Assembly: GCA_019114985.1 (NCBI GenBank)
Contig: DXEM01000027.1
Coordinates: forward strand, 62,001 to 126,000
Source of the DNA: Candidatus Anaerostipes excrementavium
GTDB lineage: Bacteria > Bacillota > Clostridia > Lachnospirales > Lachnospiraceae
Length of the DNA stretch: 64,000 nt
Reading direction: 5' to 3'
Shown here: piece by piece, positions 18,547-27,347 of the stretch
How positions within the stretch are numbered: the stretch's first letter is position 1
How the letters are laid out: each line of letters starts with the position of its first letter
Notes under the pieces: model-generated
What the model saw: the letters and a program-made list of their open reading frames with translations, nothing else
What the model was told of the DNA's origin: nothing
The model's database searches: none
Translations under genes and position numbers: made by a program

Positions 18547-19100
18547 ACTCTGGAAGAATACTCTCCGGTTCTTGTATCGATCTTTAACGTATCGCCTTCG
18601 TTAACGAACAATGGAACCATAACCTGTGCGCCTGTCTCAACTGTACATGGTTTTGTTGCTCCCTGAGCCGTATTTCCCTTCTCTCCCGGCTCACACTCTG
18701 TAACAAGAAGTTCTACTGTAATCGGCGGCTCTACCTGGAAAGCATTGCCGGCATGGGAAACGATCGTAACATTCTCATTCTCTTTGACAAATTTTAAAGA
18801 ATCTCCGATAACATCCGGTCCGAGAGCGATCTGATCGAACGTCTCATTATCCATAAAGTAATACAATTCTCCATCACTGTACAGATACTGCATCTCTTTA
18901 CGTTCAATATGCGCATTCTCAAACTTCTCTGTTGGGCGGAATGTCTTCTCTACTACGCCCCCACTCTTGATATTCTTTAATTTACAGCGAACGAAAGCTG
19001 CTCCTTTTCCCGGCTTTACATGCTGAAATTCAATGATCTGATAAATATTTCCTTCAAATTCGATTGTTAAACCGTTTTTAAAATCTCCTGCGGTAACCAT
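18543..19100 (-). CDS. efp: Elongation factor P
   Basis: This 185-residue translation factor relieves ribosome stalling at consecutive prolines. The N-terminal KOW-like domain holds [12 protein letters not shown], with the family's modification-site lysine in the tip loop near residue 32, and two OB domains follow. The C-terminal motif [17 protein letters not shown] is diagnostic. AAAGGAGG precedes the ATG. It leads the tightly packed operon that continues through exoIII and cysK. Confidence 0.97.
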   Translation of the reverse strand: MVTAGDFKNGLTIEFEGNIYQIIEFQHVKPGKGAAFVRCKLKNIKSGGVVEKTFRPTEKFENAHIERKEMQYLYSDGELYYFMDNETFDQIALGPDVIGDSLKFVKENENVTIVSHAGNAFQVEPPITVELLVTECEPGEKGNTAQGATKPCTVETGAQVMVPLFVNEGDTLKIDTRTGEYSSRV

Positions 19101-19162
19101 ATAGTTTTTGTCCTCCTTTGATAATCTTTTTTTATTTTATAATAAATGGATATCTGAATCAA

Positions 19163-20347
19163 CTATTTATTTGCCAATTTATAGATTTCATAGATATCGT
19201 TCTGATCGCAAGTTTTAAAAGATCCAATGCTTCTGGTTCCTCCGTAAGAGCATCCATCCGCCATCTTCTTAAGCTCTTCGTCAGTCTTAATTCCAACTTC
19301 CTTGGCCTCTCCAAAGCAAGTCGGCATATCCAAAGATTTAAAATATTCTACTGTTTTCTCTATCGCCTTTTTCGCTGCTGTATCTATGTCATCTTCTTCG
19401 ATTCCCCATACATTTTTTGCATACTGGGCAAATCGTTCCGGCTTTTCTCCATAGACATATTCGGCCCACGCGCCCCATACAGCGGAAAGGCTGGCTCCAT
19501 GTGCAATATCGAATTTTGCACTTAATTCATGTCCCAGCTGATGAACGGCAAAATCTTTTTCCGCACCTAATCCGGTCAATCCATTATGGGATAAACTTCC
19601 TGCCCACATAATCTCACTCATTGCATTGTAGTCATGGGAGTCTTTGATCGCAATCGCTCCATTGCGGATCACCGTGCGAAGCAATCCTTCTGCAATCTCA
19701 TCCGTCAGTTCATTTCCTTCTGTCGGAGTAAAATATCGATCCAATGTATGCATCATAATATCAACAATTCCGCATCCGACTTGATATTTCGGCAAGGTAT
19801 ATGTAAGTTCCGGATTCATGACTGCAAATACCGGGCGATTCAAATCTGTGCTGAGACCTCTCTTAATCTTTGTCTCCTCATTGGTCAAAACGGCGGAATC
19901 GCTGGTCTCACTGCCCGCCGCAGCCAAAGTAAGAACAACACCTATCGGAAGGGATTTCTCCACCGTCTTTTTCCTGGACCAAAACTCCCAGATATCTGTA
20001 TCCGGATTTGCCGTTCCATGAGCCACAGCCTTTGCTGTGTCAATCACGCTTCCTCCTCCGACTGCAAGTACGAAATCTGTCTGAAAATCAATGGACATCT
20101 TAACTGCCTGTCTGGCAAAAGACAATCTCGGATTCGGTTTCACGCCGCCCAAAACTTCATACGCCAGTCCTTCTTCTTTTAAAGAAGCCGTCACTCGATC
20201 CAATAATCCGCTCCTTACTACACTTCCTCCGCCGTAAATGACGAATACCCTAGAAGCATGATGCTCTTTGGCAAGCTGTCCTGCCTGTGTCTCCGTATCT
20301 TTCCCAAAGATGATCTTCGTCGGTGTATACTGAGTAAATGCCTGCAT
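19163..20347 (-). CDS. Iron-containing alcohol dehydrogenase (butanol-dehydrogenase-like)
   Basis: This 394-residue type III alcohol dehydrogenase is like the NAD(P)H-dependent BdhA/YqhD group. Visible are GGGSVVRSG and VGGGSVIDTAKA (nucleotide binding, residues about 40 and 98). Metal-binding residues follow in GCGIVDIMMHTLDRYF, HQLGHELS and IAHGASLS around 190-285. It probably reduces aldehydes such as butyraldehyde or methylglyoxal during fermentation. It stands between efp and the shikimate kinase fusion and is not clearly in an operon with either. Confidence 0.92.
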   Translation of the reverse strand: MQAFTQYTPTKIIFGKDTETQAGQLAKEHHASRVFVIYGGGSVVRSGLLDRVTASLKEEGLAYEVLGGVKPNPRLSFARQAVKMSIDFQTDFVLAVGGGSVIDTAKAVAHGTANPDTDIWEFWSRKKTVEKSLPIGVVLTLAAAGSETSDSAVLTNEETKIKRGLSTDLNRPVFAVMNPELTYTLPKYQVGCGIVDIMMHTLDRYFTPTEGNELTDEIAEGLLRTVIRNGAIAIKDSHDYNAMSEIMWAGSLSHNGLTGLGAEKDFAVHQLGHELSAKFDIAHGASLSAVWGAWAEYVYGEKPERFAQYAKNVWGIEEDDIDTAAKKAIEKTVEYFKSLDMPTCFGEAKEVGIKTDEELKKMADGCSYGGTRSIGSFKTCDQNDIYEIYKLANK

Positions 20348-20389
20348 ATCTTATCCTCCGTTCTTAAAAATTCACTTTACCGGCTCTTT

Positions 20390-21169
20390 TTAATCTTCTC
20401 TTGTCAATTTCACAACGATCTCTTCCGCAATCTCCTCGACCCGTTTATGATCTGTATTTACGATGACATCCGCTGCAGCTTCGTATTTCGGACGCCGCTC
20501 TTCCATCATCTTGGTAATAAACGCCGTATTCTTATTTCCTCTTAACAGCGGCCTCTCATCACTGTCTTTGACACGCTCTAAAATCACTTCCGGAGATGCA
20601 GTCAAAAGAACGACTTTACCGTTTTTCTTCATCTCTTTCACATTCTCATCTCTAAGCGCAACACCGCCTCCGCAGGAAATAATCTGGTTATTGCCTTTCT
20701 GCAGTTCAATGAGCAGGTTCGTTTCACAATTTCGGAAGTAAGTCTCTCCATATTCTTCGAAAATCTTATTGATTGACATTCCTTCCTTCTCTACAATCAC
20801 CTGGTCCATCTCAACTTGCGGGGACGCCAGGATCTTGCTTAAATAATCCGATACGGTACTTTTTCCAACGCCCATAAATCCAATCAGTAAAACATTGTGA
20901 GTAAACAGGGTTCTCGCCTGGATTCGTCTGCTGTTTTCCAATATATATGCAAAAATATCCAAAATCTCGTTTTTATATGTATTCTCGCTCACGTGGGCCA
21001 TCAACATCTTCCTCTGCCGTTTTTCCTGTTCCGGCTGAAGAATCGGAAGTCCATTCTGCTTCTTGTAAACCATGATCTCCTTGATAATATCCATTCTTTC
21101 TTCAAGAACGGAGACAATCTTCTTATCGCAAAGATCCAATCTCTGTCTGATTTCTTCTAATTGATTCAT
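20390..21169 (-). CDS. Chorismate mutase-shikimate kinase fusion
   Basis: This protein of about 259 residues has two domains. Residues 1-85 form an AroQ-type chorismate mutase helix bundle (LEEIRQRLDLCDKKIVSVLEERM). Residues about 92-259 form a shikimate kinase with the P-loop GFMGVGKST, the substrate-binding DQVI and GGGVALR motifs and the RPLL lid. The fusion would phosphorylate shikimate and rearrange chorismate to prephenate in aromatic amino-acid synthesis. The start at 21169 has AAGGAAAG upstream; an earlier in-frame ATG at 21217 adds 16 charged residues and is less likely. It lies next to the quinate/shikimate-type cluster but looks biosynthetic. Confidence 0.9.
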   Translation of the reverse strand: MNQLEEIRQRLDLCDKKIVSVLEERMDIIKEIMVYKKQNGLPILQPEQEKRQRKMLMAHVSENTYKNEILDIFAYILENSRRIQARTLFTHNVLLIGFMGVGKSTVSDYLSKILASPQVEMDQVIVEKEGMSINKIFEEYGETYFRNCETNLLIELQKGNNQIISCGGGVALRDENVKEMKKNGKVVLLTASPEVILERVKDSDERPLLRGNKNTAFITKMMEERRPKYEAAADVIVNTDHKRVEEIAEEIVVKLTRED

Positions 21170-21280
21170 TGTAAGTCTTTCCTTTTCTTTTTCTCGTGTT
21201 TCTGCCTTTGTTCTCATCCAATCTAGGCGGGCAGTCTTTACTCAGTATAGCATAAAGCCAAAGTTGTTTTCAATGGTTTC

Positions 21281-22168
21281 TCACAGCACAGAGTAGTTCT
21301 TTTTTATGAATCGAATAAAATCCTTTGCAGCAGGCGCAAGATACTTATTTTTCTTTGTCACAAGATAAACATATCGTCTGATTTCCGGGGATGAAATTGG
21401 AACTGTGCAGACATCCATTGTCTGAAGAAGCGGGATCTTTGGCATAATTGCGATTCCAAACCCGGCTGCGACCAGTCCGGCAACAGAAGAATCTTCCTCT
21501 CCCTCATATGCAAATTTTGGCTGACATTTGATTTGCGCAAATAACTGGCTGATTACCGGCCGCAGGCCGCTGTTTTCCGAAAACGCGATATATGGATAGT
21601 CAATTGTATCCTTTAAATCAACAGAATCTGCTCCCGCCAATGGATGATCCTTCGGCACGATCAAGACCAGTTCCTCTTTGGTAATCGGATAAAATTCCAA
21701 ATCTTTTTCTCCATTTACATAGGAAGCAAATACGAAATCATACACTCCATCCTTTAATTGAGCAATCATTTGCTTTGTGGTTCCCTGTCCAAAAGAAAAC
21801 TTGATGCGGTTTCCTTCCTTCTCTTTTAAATAATTTTTCAACATTTCCGGGATCAGATGACTTCCAAGGGTGTAAATATATCCAATATCCAAAAATCCTC
21901 CTTGGATTCCGGATGATTCAATCAAGATCCTCTTCCCTTCATCCAGCATCTCCAATGATTGTTCTACATAACGCAGAAACAAAGCGCCATATTTGGTCAG
22001 TTTGGCATTCCTCCCTTGTTTTTCAAACAGCTTGACTCCCAGTTCACTCTCCAAACAGGAAATGGCATGGCTTAAACTTGGCTGGGTGATGGACAGGTGT
22101 TCCGCTGTTTTCGTATAATGTTCCTCTTTCGCAAGCGCCCGAAAATAATACAAATGGTTCAAATTCAT
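21281..22168 (-). CDS. LysR-family regulator, first copy
   Basis: This 295-residue LysR-type regulator has an N-terminal winged helix-turn-helix (HYTKTAEHLSITQPSLSHAI, about 17-36) and a co-inducer domain from about 90. It is divergent from the first flavin oxidoreductase gene. A T-N11-A palindrome at 22248-22262 just upstream of that gene's -35 box is the expected activation site. It closely resembles the second LysR protein at 32329-33219, so the two are probably duplicates. A hydroaromatic acid such as shikimate is an attractive but unproven co-inducer. Confidence 0.92.
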   Translation of the reverse strand: MNLNHLYYFRALAKEEHYTKTAEHLSITQPSLSHAISCLESELGVKLFEKQGRNAKLTKYGALFLRYVEQSLEMLDEGKRILIESSGIQGGFLDIGYIYTLGSHLIPEMLKNYLKEKEGNRIKFSFGQGTTKQMIAQLKDGVYDFVFASYVNGEKDLEFYPITKEELVLIVPKDHPLAGADSVDLKDTIDYPYIAFSENSGLRPVISQLFAQIKCQPKFAYEGEEDSSVAGLVAAGFGIAIMPKIPLLQTMDVCTVPISSPEIRRYVYLVTKKNKYLAPAAKDFIRFIKKNYSVL

Positions 22169-22247
22169 GTTATCACTCTTCCTTTATTCCTGAATCATCC
22201 AGTATTTTCACTTTATGGATCGTTTTGTATTTATTTTATCATATGGG

Positions 22248-22262
22248 CTTTAGAAACTAAAG
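22248..22262. promoter_or_regulatory. LysR-type T-N11-A palindrome, first copy
   Basis: CTTTAGAAACTAAAG is a perfect interrupted palindrome (arms CTTTAG/CTAAAG) containing T-N11-A. It lies about ten bases upstream of the -35 box of the flavin oxidoreductase promoter, the usual place of a LysR recognition site. Confidence 0.6.
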
Positions 22263-22271
22263 GGAAATTCA

Positions 22272-22300
22272 TTGCATTTGTATACACACTTTGCTATAAT
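22272..22300 (+). promoter_or_regulatory. Promoter of the first flavin oxidoreductase
   Basis: TTGCAT (22272-22277) and a perfect TATAAT (22295-22300) are separated by 17 bases, giving a transcription start near 22307. The start codon follows at 22342 with a GGAGG site. Confidence 0.7.
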
Positions 22301-22341
22301 TATGGTAAAAAGAATCAAATTTAAGTTGGAGGAATATCATT

Positions 22342-24330
22342 ATGGCAGCGAAGAATTTTCCTAAATTATTTGAACCATGTACAGTAAAATCCATGACACT
22401 GAAGAATCGAATCGTCATGACTCCAATCGGGACTAATTTTGCTGAACACACTGGTGAAGTGAGTGAAAAAATTATCGAATATTATAGACAGCGCGCAAAA
22501 GGCGGAACCGGCCTCATTATCGTAGAGGGCACCAGCGTTTATTCTCCTCAGGGTTCCTCTGGGGCTTACCAGCTGAGAATTGACCACGATAACTATATCC
22601 CGGGCCTTTACCGCTTATGTGAGAAAGTACACGAATATGGAGCTAAGATCAGCATCCTGCTGAATCATGCAGGAGCGGCTGCAAATGGAAGCATTACGAA
22701 CATTCAGCCTGTCTCTGCATCTGACATCCCGACTCGACAGGGAGGAGATATTCCTCGTCCATTGACCAAGGATGAGATCCTTACTATCGTGGATAAATTC
22801 GCGCAGGCAGCCAAACGAGCTGTCACTGCAGGTTTTGATGCCGTAGAGATCCAGGCCGGCCACGGTTATCTCTTGAATCAGTTCCTTTCTCCGACAACGA
22901 ACGACCGTACCGATGAATTCGGCGGCTCCAAAGAAAACCGCGCACGCTTTACAACTTTGGTATTAAAAGCTGTTCGTGAGACCGTCGGCGAGAATATTCC
23001 GATTTTCCTGAATATCAGTGCAGATGAACTTGCAGAAGGCGGAAACACATTAGAAGACACAAAAGAAATCGTTGAATATTTCAAAGAGTATGTGGATGTA
23101 TTCTCTGTATCCGCAGGACTTACCTGCTCCATCCAGTATCAGTATGACGCAGACTATCTTCCTGACGGATGGAAATCTTTTATGGCAAAAGAATTAAAAG
23201 AATCCACCGGAAAACCTTGCCTGACCAGCGGAAATATCCGTGAACCGGAAGTAGCAAACCGCATCCTTGCCGATGGAGAAGCTGATTTTATTGCAATCGG
23301 CCGCGGATTGATTGCTGATCCTGAATGGGTGAATAAAGTACAGTTCGGCAATTCCGACGATATCAATCGATGCATCTCCTGCAACAACGGATGTACTGCT
23401 ACTTTAGGAGATGAACCAATCCGATGCACCATCAATCCATCTATTGTTTCCGGAGAATATTACAAGAACCGCACATTGAAGAAACCATGCAACGTTGTTG
23501 TAATCGGCGGCGGAACCGCCGGATTGGAAGCGGCCTGCACCGCTGCTGAAGTCGGATGTTCCACTGTATTGATCGAGAAGACAGACAAGCTTGGCGGATT
23601 AGCCAGACGTGTCGGAAAGATGCCGAACAAACGCCGCCTTGGATTTTTCCCACAGTATTTGGAGCACCGCGCTTCCAGACTTAAGAACTTATTCATTCTT
23701 AAGAACACAGAGGCTACCATCGATTTGGTAGAAGGCTGCAAACCGGATATCGTTGTGAATGCTACCGGATCTTCCCCTCTTCTTCCTGATATCAAGGGGT
23801 TAAAAGAAAACCTTGAAGCAGGCAATGTAGCAACGATTTTTGACCTGGTCGATCATGTAGAAGATTATGAAGATAATATGGAAGGCAAGAAAGTCGTTGT
23901 AATCGGCGGAGGAAATGTCGGCCTTGACGTTGTTGAATTTTTCGCTCCAAGAAAAGCCGATGTCACGATTGTAGAACAGAAAGCACGTTTTGGAGAGACT
24001 CTGGACTTTATTACCAGAACCGGATCTCTTGCAATGTTAAGCCGCTTCGGAGTACACCAGTATCCAAACGCTTCCCTTCTGGAAGTAAAAGAAGATCGTT
24101 TCATTGTCAGACACGATTACAAAGACATTGAACTGGAATTTGATTATGGATTCATCTGTCTTGGAATGCAGTCTGCAACTCCTGCTTTGAAGGAACTGTA
24201 CGATCACTTTATCTATGAAGGAATCGAAGTCCTGAATATCGGCGACAGCGCTCAGAGCCGCCGAATCATCGAAGGTGTCAAAGAAGGCCGTGATATCATT
24301 CTTTCTCTGGAGAGACAGAATTTTATCTAA
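22342..24330 (+). CDS. NADH:flavin oxidoreductase, three-domain Old Yellow Enzyme type, first copy
   Basis: This 662-residue enzyme is built like 2,4-dienoyl-CoA reductase, BaiCD/BaiH and trimethylamine dehydrogenase. Residues 1-340 form an FMN TIM barrel (NHAG at 108-111, HGYLLNQFLSPTTN from 174 with Y176). Cysteines C344, C347, C351 and C362 should bind a 4Fe-4S cluster. Residues 384-662 bind FAD/NAD(P)H, with GGGTAG at 389-394 and a second glycine motif near 517. Such enzymes reduce C=C bonds conjugated to a carbonyl. A paralogue lies at 33351-35348. Neighbouring aroD/aroE and transporters suggest 3-dehydroshikimate or a related enone as substrate; this is inference. Confidence 0.92.
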   Translation: MAAKNFPKLFEPCTVKSMTLKNRIVMTPIGTNFAEHTGEVSEKIIEYYRQRAKGGTGLIIVEGTSVYSPQGSSGAYQLRIDHDNYIPGLYRLCEKVHEYGAKISILLNHAGAAANGSITNIQPVSASDIPTRQGGDIPRPLTKDEILTIVDKFAQAAKRAVTAGFDAVEIQAGHGYLLNQFLSPTTNDRTDEFGGSKENRARFTTLVLKAVRETVGENIPIFLNISADELAEGGNTLEDTKEIVEYFKEYVDVFSVSAGLTCSIQYQYDADYLPDGWKSFMAKELKESTGKPCLTSGNIREPEVANRILADGEADFIAIGRGLIADPEWVNKVQFGNSDDINRCISCNNGCTATLGDEPIRCTINPSIVSGEYYKNRTLKKPCNVVVIGGGTAGLEAACTAAEVGCSTVLIEKTDKLGGLARRVGKMPNKRRLGFFPQYLEHRASRLKNLFILKNTEATIDLVEGCKPDIVVNATGSSPLLPDIKGLKENLEAGNVATIFDLVDHVEDYEDNMEGKKVVVIGGGNVGLDVVEFFAPRKADVTIVEQKARFGETLDFITRTGSLAMLSRFGVHQYPNASLLEVKEDRFIVRHDYKDIELEFDYGFICLGMQSATPALKELYDHFIYEGIEVLNIGDSAQSRRIIEGVKEGRDIILSLERQNFI

Positions 24331-24345
24331 TATCTTTAAGACATA

Positions 24346-24395
24346 AAAAGGAGGCAATTGCCGGTACCATATAAGACCGGCAATTGTCTCCTTTT
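24346..24395. terminator. Bidirectional terminator
   Basis: An almost perfect long stem AAAAGGAG-CAATTGCCGGT / ACCGGCAATTG-CTCCTTTT with a 10-base loop is followed by GTTTTG. It lies between the flavin oxidoreductase and the converging YqeG gene. Confidence 0.9.
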
Positions 24396-24420
24396 GTTTT
24401 GTCTGTATTCCAGACAAGAA

Positions 24421-24942
24421 TCATCTATTTCTTTTTCTCTTATAATATCTCCAAAGAATGATTTTTTCAAAATAGCGTTTCACAACAATCTGGATTTCCT
24501 CTTTTGGATGGATCGGCTTTACAAGGATACTATGAATTCCGGTACGGTTAGCTCCATAGATGTCTGTAAACAGCTGATCTCCTACAAACAACGTATTCTG
24601 CTTATTGGTTCCCATCATCTCCATCGCCTTCTCATATCCTTTTACGGAAGGTTTATTCGCCTTGTAGATATAATGTGTTCCTCCCACATCCTGACAGAAC
24701 TTTTTCACCCTGGGTTCCCGATTATTGCTGGTAAAGCAAAACTCGTATCCAATCTTCTTCAAACGATGAAATAGCTGCTTTGCCTGCTGATTCGCCGGCA
24801 TATCATGACGGACCAGTGTATTATCAATATCAAAGATCACACCTCGGTATCCTTTCTCATAATATTCTTCAAAATTGATATCATAGGTACTTCTGATATC
24901 TTCTACAGGGTAAAACTTCTGAAACATTCTCTTACTCTCCAT
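24421..24942 (-). CDS. yqeG: YqeG-family HAD phosphatase
   Basis: This 173-residue HAD IIIA phosphatase has motif I in VIFDIDNTLVRHD (about 34-46), motif II serine/threonine in FCFTSNN near residue 75 and motif III/IV in LFVGDQLFTDI near 123. The C-terminal helix is basic. It is a single gene between two plus-strand genes. Its substrate is unknown; the family is common in Firmicutes and related to mitochondrial phosphatidylglycerophosphatases. Confidence 0.9.
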   Translation of the reverse strand: MESKRMFQKFYPVEDIRSTYDINFEEYYEKGYRGVIFDIDNTLVRHDMPANQQAKQLFHRLKKIGYEFCFTSNNREPRVKKFCQDVGGTHYIYKANKPSVKGYEKAMEMMGTNKQNTLFVGDQLFTDIYGANRTGIHSILVKPIHPKEEIQIVVKRYFEKIILWRYYKRKRNR

Positions 24943-25163
24943 TCTTTTTCCGTTGTTTTTTTTATTTTATAATACCTTTCTTTTCCGTGCAATATATTTT
25001 TCACCAATTGCTCTTTCGCGAATTAAATCGAAAAATTTTTTCCTGTTTTTTACACATTTCTACTTTCATTCTCTGTCATTTTCATATATGATATATATAG
25101 TTAATAGCAACGAAATGATTCCTTAACTATCGTTCTTTCATTTTCGAAAAAGGGGGGCTTCCA

Positions 25164-26225
25164 TTGAATCCAAATCATTTAACAAGCGCGATGATTGATA
25201 AGATCGTGGAGCGCAAGATCGAAGATATGGCCAAGGATCCGAAAGCCACGATCAGACAGCTTATGAACTACTTCTGCCGCTTCTCATCCAGTCGTTTCCA
25301 GACTCCTATATTTTCAATTTTACAGCATCTTCTTGCCAATGATGACAGCCAGTATTATATTATGATTCAAAACTTACTGCAAAACGTATCCCATTCAGCT
25401 ATCAAGAACTTAGGTATTAATCTCGGATATAACAGCTGGACCAGAGGCGCTCAGACCGTCCGCTCTGCCATGCAGAAAGCCGGATACTGCATTCCTTGGA
25501 TCTTAATCTTCCGATGGAATCCCGCAAAAACCAATACCGTGAATTTAAAAAATATGAATCGCTTTATTCGGGATGCCAACAAGCTTGGAATCTATGCGTT
25601 CTGCATTCGGCAGGAAATTCCTCACCAGTCTTTTGGAGAAATTTTTGAGCTGTTCGACAAACATTCCGACAGTACTTTTTTCTGGTTCCTTCCAAACCAA
25701 ATGCTTGCTCCGATTCATCTGGATATGATTCGAAAATGTGAGAATGTTCTGGCGCTTTTTGACAGCGATGAATCCTATACATACCGCAATGTTTCTCTGC
25801 TTAAGGAACGGAAAGCATTATATGGCATTTATCATACCTATACTTCTCTTCAAACTTTTGACAACGGCAATCAATGGATGGATTACTATAAGATGTATGA
25901 AACACCTTTTGTTTTCATGATTCCCGATGATTCCTGCAGTCAGGAAGATCAGGATGCGGTCTCCGCTTATATTGAAGAAGTTCGTGCAACCCAGCAGTAT
26001 CCGTTTTATATTTTTGATTTTTATCGTGATATTCAGGCAATTAACGAGGCAATCTCCGGTTCAGATTGTTATATGGACATCGGTTCAGATGGGCAGCTGA
26101 TCTATCCAAAGACGACCCAGATATTCTTCCATGATTCCAGGCTGATCGGATATCTGGCAGCTTCCATGCCTGCTACAGCACGCACCCCAAAACAAAAAGA
26201 CTGGAACCCAAATCCGGAATTTTAA
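25164..26225 (+). CDS. Unrecognised protein resembling a cysteine-less radical-SAM/SPASM fold
   Basis: This 353-residue protein is one I cannot place with certainty. An N-terminal helical region (1-110) is followed by a stretch spaced like a radical-SAM barrel. IPWILIFRWNPAKT is where the CxxxCxxC loop would be, NMNRFIRDANKLGIYAFCIR is like the segment before GGEP, VLALFDSD follows, and late YMDIGSDGQLIYPKT resembles the SPASM-type segment ending in PC. The cluster cysteines are absent, so no iron-sulfur cluster is expected. The TTG start is preceded by a run of six G after AAA. It stands alone, with a terminator after it. Confidence 0.6.
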   Translation: MNPNHLTSAMIDKIVERKIEDMAKDPKATIRQLMNYFCRFSSSRFQTPIFSILQHLLANDDSQYYIMIQNLLQNVSHSAIKNLGINLGYNSWTRGAQTVRSAMQKAGYCIPWILIFRWNPAKTNTVNLKNMNRFIRDANKLGIYAFCIRQEIPHQSFGEIFELFDKHSDSTFFWFLPNQMLAPIHLDMIRKCENVLALFDSDESYTYRNVSLLKERKALYGIYHTYTSLQTFDNGNQWMDYYKMYETPFVFMIPDDSCSQEDQDAVSAYIEEVRATQQYPFYIFDFYRDIQAINEAISGSDCYMDIGSDGQLIYPKTTQIFFHDSRLIGYLAASMPATARTPKQKDWNPNPEF

Positions 26226-26237
26226 AATCATAGATTC

Positions 26238-26278
26238 AAAAAGGCGATATACTTCCCATCGAAGTACGTCGCCTTTTT
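26238..26278. terminator. Bidirectional terminator
   Basis: Stem AAAAAGGCGA-TACTTC / GAAGTA-TCGCCTTTTT with a short loop lies between converging genes (the radical-SAM-like gene and dctP-like gene). The T-run on either strand is provided by the stem ends. Confidence 0.85.
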
Positions 26279-26312
26279 CATTCTCTCATGGGCAGAAATT
26301 ATCTTATATGTT

Positions 26313-27347
26313 TTATTTTTCCACACCCTGAAGATAGGAGTCTACCAACTCTTCTGATACGCTGTCTTCAATTTCCTGATAGATATCAGAGGATGCCTCT
26401 CGAATCTGTTCATGTACTTTATCGCTTAATTTCACGATCTTTGTTCCGCTGTCTTCGATGATCTTGATTCGATCCTCAATTCTCTCATCGGACGCTTTTC
26501 TTGCGTATTCTTTTGCCGTCTCTGATGCCTGTGTGATGATCTCCTGCTGTTCTTTCGGCAAATCATTGAAAAACTCATCGCTGACAATCAGAGAAATATA
26601 ATGCGGCAAGTGATTGGTTTCTACCACATAATCTTGCTGTTCATACAGTTTGCTGGATACAATGACCTCATAAGGATTCTCCTGCGCATCGATTGTTCCC
26701 TGCTGCAGTCCAATATAAACTTCACTGAACGTCATCGGCGTCGGATTGGCGCTTAAAGCTTTCCAGAAATCCAGGTGGTAACTGTTTTCCATTGTTCGGA
26801 TCTTCTGACCTTTGAAATCTTTGATATCCTTGATCTCTTTATTGGTAGACATGACACGGAACCCTTGATCCGCATATCCCAAAAGCTTATATCCGCCTTT
26901 CTCATAGACTTTTTCCATTTTTTGATAAAATTCCGGATTATCCACCGCATTCCTTGCTTCTTCAATTGTTGTAAAAGCGCTTGGAAGGTCAAATACCGCC
27001 GTCTCAGGAAGGAAGGTTACCTGCGGCGCTGTATTCTGAACCACAAACGGGATATCGCCGTCTTTGCAGCTCTCCAGCAATTCTCGGTCTCCTCCCAGGG
27101 TACTATTCGGATATACTTCAATCTTCATTTTACCATCGCTTAATCGGCTGACTTCATCTGCGAATTTCTCCGCATAAAGCTGTGTTACCGTATCTTCCGG
27201 GCTGGATGTACCAAGCGGCCATGCGTATCGCTGCACCTCATCATCCGAGCTATCTTTTTTGCTGCAGCCATAAAGGCCAGCCAATCCGAATCCAAACATC
27301 GCTATGCACAAGCCGATCAGACACATTTTCCATTTTTTCATCATCAT
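26313..27347 (-). CDS. dctP: TRAP transporter substrate-binding lipoprotein (DctP type)
   Basis: This 344-residue extracytoplasmic binding protein captures an organic acid for the TRAP permease. The signal peptide ends with lipobox GLYGC, lipidating C28. The DctP features AEKFADEVSRLSDGKMKIEVYPN, the LGGDRELLE segment and IRTMEN near residue 183 (arginine that binds the carboxylate) are visible. The start triplet ATGATGATG overlaps the end of the large permease gene. It is the last gene of the small permease, large permease, binding protein operon. Quinate or shikimate is the suggested cargo from context. Confidence 0.92.
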   Translation of the reverse strand: MMMKKWKMCLIGLCIAMFGFGLAGLYGCSKKDSSDDEVQRYAWPLGTSSPEDTVTQLYAEKFADEVSRLSDGKMKIEVYPNSTLGGDRELLESCKDGDIPFVVQNTAPQVTFLPETAVFDLPSAFTTIEEARNAVDNPEFYQKMEKVYEKGGYKLLGYADQGFRVMSTNKEIKDIKDFKGQKIRTMENSYHLDFWKALSANPTPMTFSEVYIGLQQGTIDAQENPYEVIVSSKLYEQQDYVVETNHLPHYISLIVSDEFFNDLPKEQQEIITQASETAKEYARKASDERIEDRIKIIEDSGTKIVKLSDKVHEQIREASSDIYQEIEDSVSEELVDSYLQGVEK

